Counted from the stretch's first letter, positions 1-5,203 are shown. The stretch is 5,396 nucleotides of DNA from Bacteroidales bacterium UBA4295 (GCA_002395805.1 DGVB01000023.1:1-5396); one strand, 5' to 3'. The notes: generated by a model not told the origin, from the letters alone. Numbers and translations: made by a program.

Positions 1-749
1 CAAGTGATTAAAGGACCGCGTTGCTGTACGACCGTTTCACTGTAAGACCGCGTTGCTGTAAGACCGCCTTCGGCTGTAAGATATTCATACCAGTCCATCT
101 CGGTTATTTGCTCGTCCGCATAGCCCCAATAACGCAGGTAATCGGCGATTCCGAGCGGACAAACGACCTGTTTGACTTTTGTCCGGATATCTCGCAATGT
201 TGCGTAATCCATGTGATCCCAATGCTCGTGAGTAACGATCAGCAGATCTATCTCCGGCAGATCGTTCGGGCGGTAGATGTCAGTTCCGGGGAAGGCTTTG
301 AGCATGAACGAAGAAGGAAACTCGGGTTGTAAGACAGGGTCAACAAGTACGCGTTTACCGTTCAGACAGAACAGATAAGATGAATGTCCGAACCACACCA
401 GCCAATCCTCATCTGTAGAAAGCGCCCTCAGATCCGTTTTGACAGCCTCTACAGGCGTACTCGGGATGCGAATTGTGTCCTTGTCTGTCAAGAACCGCCA
501 AAGCGTCTTAAATACCCCGTCTCCTTTCACCTCTATCTTTTCGCCATTCGCCTTCTCTTCCCTTCCCGTGAACTGCGGTGTGGGTTCCTGGTTCTGAAAC
601 ATTCCGTCGTAGTAGTTCGGCGAGGCTTGTATGCGCTCCGTAGAGCGATGGCGCCATAGTCCGAAAGCAGGGTGCGACAAGATAACCAAGCCCGCTACGG
701 CAAATAGAAGAATAATACCCGATATGATTATTAATATTTTCTCCACCAT
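1..749 (-). CDS. Metallo-beta-lactamase-fold hydrolase (UlaG/NAPE-PLD-like), C-terminus outside the window
   Basis: 249 residues are visible before the left edge. Residues about 4-25 form a hydrophobic N-terminal segment, either a membrane anchor or an uncleaved signal. The metallo-beta-lactamase fold follows: GHSSY at 121-125, LVDPV at 135-139 and the metal motif HEHWDH at 174-179 (HxHxDH). In this family these bind one or two zinc ions and support hydrolysis of a phosphodiester, lactone or amide; the GHSS and DPV motifs point to the UlaG/NAPE-PLD branch. The substrate cannot be read from sequence. The ATG at 749 is preferred because it starts the frame carrying all motifs, 16 bp after the stop of the MmcQ-like gene; a TTG at 765 opens only a shadow frame. 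Residues 224-245 are encoded by a 16-18 bp repeat array (15-80) that keeps the frame, just where the family usually moves on to its next strand and PAxH motif. That motif and the C-terminus lie outside the window, so intactness is unproven. Confidence 0.88.
   Translation of the reverse strand, partial: MVEKILIIISGIILLFAVAGLVILSHPAFGLWRHRSTERIQASPNYYDGMFQNQEPTPQFTGREEKANGEKIEVKGDGVFKTLWRFLTDKDTIRIPSTPVEAVKTDLRALSTDEDWLVWFGHSSYLFCLNGKRVLVDPVLQPEFPSSFMLKAFPGTDIYRPNDLPEIDLLIVTHEHWDHMDYATLRDIRTKVKQVVCPLGIADYLRYWGYADEQITEMDWYEYLTAEGGLTATRSYSETVVQQRGPLIT
15..80. repeat. Tandem array of four 16-18 bp hairpin units inside the hydrolase gene
   Basis: On the plus strand the units are ACCGCGTTGCTGTACG (15-30), ACCGTTTCACTGTAAG (31-46), ACCGCGTTGCTGTAAG (47-62) and ACCGCCTTCGGCTGTAAG (63-80). 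Each can fold as AC, a C/T mismatch, a 2-3 bp stem, a 3-nt loop and GT. The inner stem changes in a paired way: GC with GC, GT with AC, GCC with GGC. The total of 66 bp is 22 codons, so the reading frame survives. Confidence 0.85.
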
Positions 750-765
750 TTCTTACTTGCTTCAA

Positions 766-1113
766 TTATCTTTTCTTATTATATTTGGCTTTGACGAGTT
801 CGTATGAGTTGCGGGTGAGGTCGCGGAGCAAGGCATCTTCTGCGACATTGGCGTCCACGCCTATCCAGTATTTGGACGACAGGTTGAACGGCTTGCCGAT
901 GCAGTCGTATTGTGCCTTGAGTTCGTCTATCCGTTCGGGCTGGCATTTGAGTGTCACAATGCCGTAATGGTCGATGTCCAGAAACGCAAACATGTGTCCG
1001 CAGACATAGAAGACCAGCACGTTCGACGCATACCTGAACGCCGTAAACGGCAGTTTCTCCTCTACATCGCTGCCCAGCGAGAGGCAGTAATCTCTATATT
1101 CTTCGATGTTCAT
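766..1113 (-). CDS. MmcQ/YjbR-like protein, intact copy
   Basis: This 115-residue protein has the size and layout of the MmcQ/YjbR family: a small single domain with a cyanobacterial/phage-type double-wing fold, often annotated as DNA-binding but without an established role. Visible landmarks are SLGSDVEEKLPF near residues 12-23, YVCGHMFAF around 36-44, LKCQPERIDEL around 54-64, YWIGVD in the second half, and a basic end, AKYNKKR. The start is ambiguous. ATGs lie at 1116 and 1113; the second is preferred because AGGA sits five bases before it, and it overlaps the upstream TGA as TGATG, suggesting translational coupling. A hand alignment gives about 79 identical residues of 115 to the restored paralogue at 3881-4253, at the other end of the same gene run. 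Confidence 0.85.
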   Translation of the reverse strand: MNIEEYRDYCLSLGSDVEEKLPFTAFRYASNVLVFYVCGHMFAFLDIDHYGIVTLKCQPERIDELKAQYDCIGKPFNLSSKYWIGVDANVAEDALLRDLTRNSYELVKAKYNKKR

Positions 1114-1508
1114 CATTCCTGCTGTCCAATAATCTCTCGCCAGCCGTTGGGTAGCGACACGTTCTCCATGGCTACGGCGGCTTTGAAAAGCGGTGCGATT
1201 TCTTCGTTCGTAAAGCCCGCAATGCCACAACCGATACGCGTCACACGGAAGAGCAGTTCCGGATGTTGTTTGGCGTATTCGATAAATTCATCCACATACG
1301 GACGGATAGTCTCTACGCCGCCTTGCATGGTAGGAATGGCGTAACATTGCCCTGTCGGACCGACTCCCACACCCCACTCTGCTCCAAAGAGTTTGTGCGC
1401 TATATGCGCCGCTCCGCCGCCATGCATGCCCGCAAGGTTACTGCCGAAGACAAAGATCTCATTCGGCTTCAAGGAGGTGATATACTCCGGTGTTACATGT
1501 AGTGTCAT
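1113..1508 (-). CDS. A1S_2505-type, macro-domain-like protein
   Basis: This 131-residue protein carries the signatures I associate with the A1S_2505 phage-related family: FVFGSNLAG at 19-27, a Gly/Ala-rich HGGGAA at 29-34, CYAIPT at 55-60, FRVTRIGCGIAG at 87-98 and IAPLF at 104-108. The GSNLAGxHGGGAA loop and the strand-IGCGIAG segment resemble ligand loops of macro domains, which bind ADP-ribose or related nucleotides. Binding here is inference from that resemblance; no catalytic activity is implied. The ATG overlaps the TGA of the 90-residue gene by four bases (ATGA), and its own TGA overlaps the next start, so translation is probably coupled across three genes. The nearly exact gene packing argues for a settled operon member rather than a recent phage insertion. 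Confidence 0.8.
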   Translation of the reverse strand: MTLHVTPEYITSLKPNEIFVFGSNLAGMHGGGAAHIAHKLFGAEWGVGVGPTGQCYAIPTMQGGVETIRPYVDEFIEYAKQHPELLFRVTRIGCGIAGFTNEEIAPLFKAAVAMENVSLPNGWREIIGQQE

Positions 1509-1777
1509 ACTAATTCTGTTAATTTATCTTCGTGAATGATTTTGGGCGTACTTTTGCCTGCCAGCACAAGGATTTTCTTTCCGTCGCGATAGATATGTAA
1601 CTGCCGTGAACGGACAACAGCCGTCAGCGTCGGGTCGTTCTCTATCTGCTCACGGATAGCGCGATACTCGCCATCCGGGGCAAATAACTTCCGCCGCAAA
1701 TGAGAGCACATATTTGTAGGGTCAATAGGATTCATATCGTCGGGGACATGTTTCTTGCCAAAGAGTTGAAAATTCAT
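1505..1777 (-). CDS. Conserved-looking small protein of unknown function, 90 residues
   Basis: I do not recognise this family. The product is hydrophilic and probably cytoplasmic: there is no signal peptide or membrane segment. The first half is mixed with several Asp/Pro residues (DDMNPIDP). The second half alternates strand-like stretches, LHIYRDGKKILVLAG, then KIIHEDKL. ATG 1777 is chosen, 11 bp after the methyltransferase stop. An in-frame TTG at 1795 would overlap that gene and add six residues (MVKISY), which is less likely. The TGA overlaps the next ATG by four bases. Being wedged between two good genes with tight overlaps is the main argument that it is real. Confidence 0.75.
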   Translation of the reverse strand: MNFQLFGKKHVPDDMNPIDPTNMCSHLRRKLFAPDGEYRAIREQIENDPTLTAVVRSRQLHIYRDGKKILVLAGKSTPKIIHEDKLTELV

Positions 1778-1788
1778 ATATGATATTT

Positions 1789-2460
1789 TTACCAAATAAA
1801 CGGAATTACTTTATAGCGAACGTGCTGTTTGTATTCGGTATAGCCTTTCAGTTCACGCTCAAGTACCTGTTCCTCGTTCCGAATCCGGAGCGCGATGATG
1901 GGAATATAAAGCAGCATTATGGCGAACGACCACGGCGAAGCAAGGACTAAAGGCATGGACAGGAACAATAACAGCGTGGCTGCATACATTGGATGTCGTA
2001 CGATGCCGTACAAACCGGTGCTCACCACTTGCTGGTTCTCTTGCACTTCGATGGTCCGTGACAGCCACACGTTCTCACGCATCACTTCAGCGTAGAGAGC
2101 ATAAGCAGCAAGGAAGATAATAGTGGCGACATATACTACCCCATCGGGTAACATATACCATCCGAACCGGCGGCTTAGTCCCGCCACAACAAACACAGCA
2201 ATGAACATCAGACCGCTTAATGCAACCACCCATTTCTGCTCGCCCTGTTTCTCTTTGGCATCCAAGCGTTTGCGTAACAGTTCCGGTTGACGAATCATCA
2301 ACCAGATGCCTGCAATAAACATCGGTCCAAACAGAATGCCAATAAAGAGCCATGCCTGCCAATATGCAAATGTACCTGCAGGAAGGAACATTAGTAGTCC
2401 GACTAACAATAGGCCGGCAAGGAACTTAGTTAGTGCTTGTACGAATAGTTTTAGTGTCAT
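1789..2460 (-). CDS. Isoprenylcysteine/phospholipid-type membrane methyltransferase, second of a pair
   Basis: The 223-residue integral membrane protein has hydrophobic segments near residues 13-30, 35-56, 80-95, 106-125 and 160-192. Its C-terminal half carries the ICMT/PEMT-family signature: GLYGIVRHPMYA at 149-160, a paired acidic NEE at 195-197, GYTEY at 206-210, and VRYKVIPFIW at the end. In this family these residues form the S-adenosylmethionine site at the membrane face, and the enzymes methylate lipids, isoprenylated thiols or small amphipathic molecules. The bacterial substrate is unknown. The ATG at 2460 is two bases after the TGA of the first methyltransferase gene; upstream in-frame codons lie inside that gene and give an unlikely leader. 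The length is ordinary for bacterial members, and the motifs look complete. Confidence 0.87.
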   Translation of the reverse strand: MTLKLFVQALTKFLAGLLLVGLLMFLPAGTFAYWQAWLFIGILFGPMFIAGIWLMIRQPELLRKRLDAKEKQGEQKWVVALSGLMFIAVFVVAGLSRRFGWYMLPDGVVYVATIIFLAAYALYAEVMRENVWLSRTIEVQENQQVVSTGLYGIVRHPMYAATLLLFLSMPLVLASPWSFAIMLLYIPIIALRIRNEEQVLERELKGYTEYKQHVRYKVIPFIW

Positions 2461-2462
2461 AA

Positions 2463-2951
2463 TCAAAATGGTAAAAACCGCCCTGTGCGACGACAATAAG
2501 ACTCGTATTCTTCGCCGAAATCACGGCGCAGACGTTTCTCTTCTGTCAGCACTTGTACGAACATGATAGCAAAGAAAATACACCACACCAACACTGCCTG
2601 CCACGTCCAGAGCCACACGATATAACCGAGCAGATAGATGAACGTCCCCGTCAACATAGGATTGCGGTTGAGCCGATACGGTCCATCCACCATTAGATGT
2701 TGGGTGCGCGGACCTATCTCATGATCAAAAGCGTCCATCGGATTGCCTTTGCCGCGACGTTTCATATACACGATCGTCCATATACTGAGAGCCAAACCGC
2801 CGATAATCAGCACACCTGTTATCGATGCGCGACACACGCCGATATGCTCCAATGCCGGCATACCTGATGCCAACCACATGATCGTCGGCAACAACACCAC
2901 GAACATCACTCCGCCGAGCACATAGCCGGCTATTGCACGAAACTTACTCAT
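2463..2951 (-). CDS. Isoprenylcysteine/phospholipid-type membrane methyltransferase, first of a pair
   Basis: The 162-residue membrane protein is shorter than its neighbour. Hydrophobic segments lie near residues 8-28, 43-63, 101-115 and 118-136. The conserved C-terminal block reads GPYRLNRNPMLTG at 90-102, then TEEKRLRRDFGEEYESY at 136-152 and a GRFLPF end. This matches the PEMT/ICMT fold, in which the R/HxxNP or RHP motif and the Glu pair bind S-adenosylmethionine. It differs from the next gene by N-P-M-L in place of H-P-M-Y, and by a shorter membrane domain, so the pair probably act on different substrates or diverged long ago rather than being a fresh duplication. It starts 15 bp after the transporter stop and ends two bases before the second methyltransferase. 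The substrate is not predictable. Confidence 0.86.
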   Translation of the reverse strand: MSKFRAIAGYVLGGVMFVVLLPTIMWLASGMPALEHIGVCRASITGVLIIGGLALSIWTIVYMKRRGKGNPMDAFDHEIGPRTQHLMVDGPYRLNRNPMLTGTFIYLLGYIVWLWTWQAVLVWCIFFAIMFVQVLTEEKRLRRDFGEEYESYCRRTGRFLPF

Positions 2952-2966
2952 ATGCTATCAGTTCTA

Positions 2967-3875
2967 TTAATCGGGTAAATAAACGCCATTGGCTTTGAGC
3001 GGTTCCAGATGGATGGTTATCATCGTCGCTGCGCCGAAACGTTCACGCAGTTTTTGCTCCAGAAGGACACTATGCCTGTGCGCCTCGTATAGCGACACGT
3101 TTCCATGCATGCGCAAGTGCATCTCAATCGAGTACACATTGCCCACACGGCGCGTACGGAGATGGTGCATCTCGCTCATCTCGCTGTCCTGTGCTACGAT
3201 CTCGCGGATCTGTTGCTCCACTTCTTCCGGCAAACGTTTCTCCATCAGATCCTGTACGGCTTCATGCAGCAGTTTGCCGGCTGTGACGATGATGAAGATA
3301 CTTACCAGCACAGCGGCTATCGGATCCAGAATAGCCCATTGACCGCCGAACAACAACGCTCCGCCTATTCCGACCGCCGTAGCTACCGACGACAACGCGT
3401 CTGTGCGATGGTGCCAGGCATTGGCTTCCAGAGCCGGTGAGTTGACACGACGGCTGACATGGACCGTAAGCCAATAGATGATTTCTTTCGCTGCTATGCT
3501 GATGAGCGCCGCCCATAAGGCTATCCGACCAGGCATCACCAGTTCCGCGCCGTGCTGCGCACTCACTATCTTCTGCACACCCTCCGCCGCCAAGACACCA
3601 CCTGCCACCAAGAGCGCAATAGCCACGATAGTAGTGGCCAGTGTCTCATATTTACCGTGACCATAGGGGTGCTCACTGTCCGCAGGACGACTGCTGATCT
3701 TCACAAAAAGAAGCACCACAAAATCCGTCAGCAGGTCGCTCAACGAATGTACGGCATCCGCTATCATCGCAGCCGAGCAACCTATGATTCCCGCCACGAA
3801 CTTCAAGGCAGTTAATGCCACATTAACCACGCTACCCCATAGGGTGATTCGTATAATCTCTTTCTCTCGCGTCAT
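2967..3875 (-). CDS. Cation diffusion facilitator (CDF) family metal exporter
   Basis: The 302-residue protein has the CDF layout: six membrane segments in residues about 10-205 and a cytoplasmic C-terminal domain from about 210. Candidate metal ligands of the transport site are visible: H43xxxD47 in the second segment (within ADAVHSLSD) and H155xxxD159 in the fifth (WHHRTD). The cytoplasmic loop carries HPYGHGKYE at 69-77, and the tail shows strand-like YSIEMHLRM and ITIHLEP with an AHRHS helix, as in the dimerising domain. CDF proteins exchange divalent metal for protons, usually exporting zinc, iron, manganese or cobalt from the cytoplasm. The histidine in the second-segment site is commoner in zinc-type transporters, but metal choice is inference. 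The gene begins five bases after the end of the broken MmcQ-like gene and no promoter is visible in between, so it depends on the promoter near 4280. Confidence 0.94.
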   Translation of the reverse strand: MTREKEIIRITLWGSVVNVALTALKFVAGIIGCSAAMIADAVHSLSDLLTDFVVLLFVKISSRPADSEHPYGHGKYETLATTIVAIALLVAGGVLAAEGVQKIVSAQHGAELVMPGRIALWAALISIAAKEIIYWLTVHVSRRVNSPALEANAWHHRTDALSSVATAVGIGGALLFGGQWAILDPIAAVLVSIFIIVTAGKLLHEAVQDLMEKRLPEEVEQQIREIVAQDSEMSEMHHLRTRRVGNVYSIEMHLRMHGNVSLYEAHRHSVLLEQKLRERFGAATMITIHLEPLKANGVYLPD

Positions 3876-3880
3876 CTGTT

Positions 3881-4253
3881 TTATTTCTTCTTATTATATT
3901 TCGCTTTGACAATCTCGTACGAGTTGCGAGTAAGGTCACGTAGTAACTCGTCCGGCGCGGTATGTGTGGCGATACCTATCCAATGTTTCGGCGACTCGTT
4001 GTACGGATTACCGATACAATCGTATTGCGCCTTCAGTTCTTAGCCGCGAGGGCACGATTATTTCGTCTATCCGTTCAGGCTGGCACTTGAGCGAGATAAC
4101 CTGAAAATCATTCAGATCGAAGAAACAAAACATATGTCCGCAGACATAGAAGACCAGCACTCCTTCGCCGTTCTTGAACATGACGAAAGGCAACTTCTCT
4201 TCTACATCTGAACCTAAAGAAAGGCAGAATTCGCGGATATCTTCTACGTTCAT
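3881..4253 (-). pseudogene. MmcQ/YjbR-like gene broken by a 25-bp insertion
   Basis: Read from ATG 4253 the frame matches the intact copy (SLGSDVEEKLPF, YVCGHMF, LKCQPERIDE) for about 65 residues, then runs into foreign codons and stops at 4008 after 81 residues. The rest of the domain (LKAQYDCIG, HWIGI, LLRDLTRNSYE, AKYNKKK) continues in another frame to the TAA at 3881. The cause is visible: compared with the intact copy, 25 extra bases sit at about 4037-4064, adding one base modulo three. Removing them leaves 348 bp, exactly the length of the intact gene. It is first in the operon, with a 20-nt leader after the predicted start site. The frame either makes an 81-residue fragment or is dead. 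A read error is unlikely to give 25 bases with a flanking duplication. Confidence 0.86.
4037..4064. repeat. 25-bp insertion with a 3-bp flanking direct repeat
   Basis: On the plus strand, TTC at 4037-4039 and TTC at 4062-4064 bracket 22 bases (4040-4061) absent from the paralogue, where the same flanking sequence is joined directly. The insert begins TTAGCCGCGAGG and includes GCC-GCGAG-GGC, a possible 3-bp hairpin. No second copy is seen in the window. The TTC duplication is compatible with a target-site duplication or with slippage. Confidence 0.75.
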
Positions 4254-4278
4254 AAATCAGACTTGCTTGTTTGGGCTG

Positions 4279-4310
4279 CAAAGGTACATAAAAAATCCCA
4301 CATGTGCAAG
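4279..4310 (-). promoter_or_regulatory. Bacteroidota-type promoter of the eight-gene operon
   Basis: The minus strand reads TACCTTTG at 4286-4279, an exact TAnnTTTG -7 element followed by CA. After a 20-base spacer it has CTTG at 4310-4307, one change from the TTTG -33 element. Transcription would begin near 4273 and leave about 20 nt before ATG 4253. Part of the spacer is the descending arm of the upstream gene's terminator. Confidence 0.8.
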
Positions 4311-4327
4311 GGTTTGAGGGATTTTTA
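4290..4327 (-). terminator. Terminator hairpin of the 164-residue gene, probably bidirectional
   Basis: GGGATTTTT at 4318-4326 pairs with AAAAATCCC at 4291-4299 across an 18-base loop containing the palindrome ACATGT. The minus-strand RNA ends in a U-rich arm, and the mirrored sequence would also end plus-strand RNA. The stop codon of the upstream gene (4325-4327) overlaps the outer edge of the stem. Confidence 0.75.
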
Positions 4328-4819
4328 GTTGTTTATTGCTGTTTTGGGGCGAAGGAGGGCTTGGATGAAGGTGTCGAGTTTGGAGTACTGCTTTCGGCGG
4401 AGTTTGGACGCGCCGGGACGCAGTTTCTTCTCGAAAGGCGCTTCCGGGTCTGGTTCTTTGAATTGGGCATAGAAACGAGTACGGTAGTTCTCCAATTGGA
4501 GGCGGAGTTCGGCTACGTGTGCGCGCTCTTCGGGTGTCATTGCGGCGAGTTCTTCGGCGGTATAACGCTCGGAACGGATGATTTCAGTCGTCATACGGCT
4601 GATTTCGCCAAAAGATCGCATATTGGCGAGTTCGGAGCCTTGTGCAGGCGTTCTGTCGAAATCGCGCGGATGAGCAATTCTGTAAGACTCCTGAACGCCG
4701 ACTTTGAGGACCGCGCCGTTGGGTGCGCGATACTTCTTTTGGCGCATGATAATTCCGCTATTTTTCTCAAATTCTCCGTGCATTTCTGCCACGGGTGCAT
4801 GTAACTTAACTTTTGTCAT
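4325..4819 (-). CDS. Protein of unknown function, 164 residues
   Basis: I do not recognise a named family. The product is hydrophilic, with no signal peptide or membrane segment. The N-terminus (MTKVKLHAPVAEMHGEF) and basic RQKKYRAPNGAVLKVG read as short strands. Residues about 85-125 should be a long helix with TAEEL and TPEER caps, and KLRRKQYSKLDTFIQALLR near the end is a basic amphipathic helix. The overall pattern resembles small Bacteroidales-restricted hypothetical proteins, some linked to mobile elements, but this is a loose impression. ATG 4819 is taken as start; an ATG at 4801 is possible, since neither has a strong ribosome binding site and no TAnnTTTG element lies just upstream. 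It ends in its own terminator, so it is a separate unit from the operon. A longer plus-strand frame over the same bases is a shadow with poor protein character. Confidence 0.72.
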   Translation of the reverse strand: MTKVKLHAPVAEMHGEFEKNSGIIMRQKKYRAPNGAVLKVGVQESYRIAHPRDFDRTPAQGSELANMRSFGEISRMTTEIIRSERYTAEELAAMTPEERAHVAELRLQLENYRTRFYAQFKEPDPEAPFEKKLRPGASKLRRKQYSKLDTFIQALLRPKTAINN

Positions 4820-4864
4820 AAGGTGGCACAGTTTTTGTGGTATATTTTATAGGGTTTCAAGATT

Positions 4865-4881
4865 TCTAACTAATAGTTAGA
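4865..4881. promoter_or_regulatory. 17-bp perfect palindrome, possible operator
   Basis: TCTAACTA and TAGTTAGA are exact inverted copies around a single A at 4873. It lies about 45 bp upstream of ATG 4819, where a regulator of that gene could bind. An AT-rich hairpin followed by ATTTTTG on the plus strand is the alternative reading. Confidence 0.45.
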
Positions 4882-4924
4882 TTTTTGAATGTTCATCCCA
4901 GGATTCTTCCCTTTACGTTATATG

Positions 4925-4979
4925 AACAACAGGCTAATGACGCGGTAACCACCCGGTTATCACGCGCTAATCACGCGCT
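4925..4979. repeat. Five degenerate 11-bp tandem units
   Basis: Consecutive 11-mers are AACAACAGGCT (4925), AATGACGCGGT (4936), AACCACCCGGT (4947), TATCACGCGCT (4958) and AATCACGCGCT (4969). The approximate consensus is AATCACGCGCT. The period is close to one helical turn and is not a multiple of three. The first unit is the weakest match (7 of 11). Confidence 0.7.
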
Positions 4980-5001
4980 TTTGGATTAATTTTAGTCCTA
5001 T

Positions 5002-5024
5002 AAAAACCTCGATTTTGGTCGAGG
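5002..5024 (-). terminator. Intrinsic terminator, minus strand
   Basis: On the minus strand CCTCGA (5024-5019) pairs with TCGAGG (5012-5007) across a six-base loop, followed by TTTTTATA from 5006. The stem is short but perfect and the T tract is in place. Its upstream arm is the edge of the first 16-bp repeat unit. Confidence 0.7.
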
Positions 5025-5084
5025 CGGTTGCGGGGCGAGGTGGCTGCGGGGCGAGGCGGTTGCGGGGCGAAGCGGTCTGTTGTA
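5021..5084. repeat. 16-bp GC-rich tandem repeat, three good units and one decayed
   Basis: Units on the plus strand are GAGGCGGTTGCGGGGC (5021-5036), GAGGTGGCTGCGGGGC (5037-5052), an exact repeat of the first (5053-5068), then GAAGCGGTCTGTTGTA (5069-5084), which matches only at its start. The units are strikingly G-rich on one strand compared with the AT-rich sequence on either side. Confidence 0.85.
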
Positions 5085-5152
5085 GGACATTGGGATGTAC
5101 GGCCACAAGCGGTTGCTCCAAACGGGAAAAAGAACACTTTTGAAATCGAGTG

Positions 5153-5184
5153 CAAAGGTACTACTTTTTTTTGATATATGCAAA
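5153..5184 (-). promoter_or_regulatory. Bacteroidota-type promoter, minus strand
   Basis: TACCTTTG at 5160-5153 is followed by CA, and TTTG at 5184-5181 lies 20 bases upstream. Both elements match the phylum consensus exactly, better than the operon promoter. No protein gene with a plausible start follows for over 300 bp. Confidence 0.8.
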
Positions 5185-5202
5185 TTTTTGGGTATAAATT
5201 TG
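5170..5202 (+). promoter_or_regulatory. Possible plus-strand promoter overlapping the minus-strand one
   Basis: TTTG at 5170-5173 and TAAATTTG at 5195-5202 are 21 bases apart. The match is formal, but the area is AT-rich and no plus-strand gene follows before the window ends. Confidence 0.25.
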
Positions 5203-5203
5203 C
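5180..5203. promoter_or_regulatory. Inverted repeat overlapping the -33 element
   Basis: GCAAATTT (5180-5187) and AAATTTGC (5196-5203) are exact inverted copies separated by eight bases, so their centres are 16 bases apart. The left arm covers the -33 TTTG of the minus-strand promoter. This geometry is typical of a dimeric regulator site. Confidence 0.45.

Larger units (their letters stand above)
5001..5148 (-). ncRNA. Candidate short RNA or attenuated leader
   Basis: A TAnnTTTG promoter places a start near 5147 on the minus strand, and an intrinsic terminator ends near 5002, defining a transcript of about 145 nt. Its 3' half consists of 16-nt C-rich repeats. A 30-codon frame from the ATG at 5092 (MSYNRPLRP...) is present but low-complexity and has no ribosome binding site. 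If the terminator is read through, the RNA becomes a long leader for the gene at 4819. No known RNA family is recognised. Confidence 0.4.

Noticed and set aside
15..80. CRISPR-like array at the left edge
   Set aside because: The units are 16-18 bp and directly adjacent, with no spacers and no cas genes nearby. The 5021-5084 and 4925-4979 arrays fail in the same way.
508..765. 85-codon minus-strand frame starting at TTG 765
   Set aside because: It overlaps the hydrolase in another frame. The frame from ATG 749 carries the GHSSY and HEHWDH motifs and stays open to the window edge.
910..1344. 144-codon plus-strand open frame
   Set aside because: It is antisense to both the MmcQ-like and A1S_2505-type genes, which show clear family motifs and coupled stops and starts.
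1113..1508. A toxin-antitoxin or ADP-ribosylation defence system built on the macro-like protein
   Set aside because: No ADP-ribosyltransferase partner is adjacent. The 90-residue neighbour shows no recognisable toxin motif, and the operon context is metabolic or membrane-related.
4304..4804. 166-codon plus-strand open frame
   Set aside because: It lies antisense over the 164-residue gene, has Cys/Phe-rich shadow composition, and crosses that gene's terminator. The minus-strand frame has normal protein character and a matching terminator.
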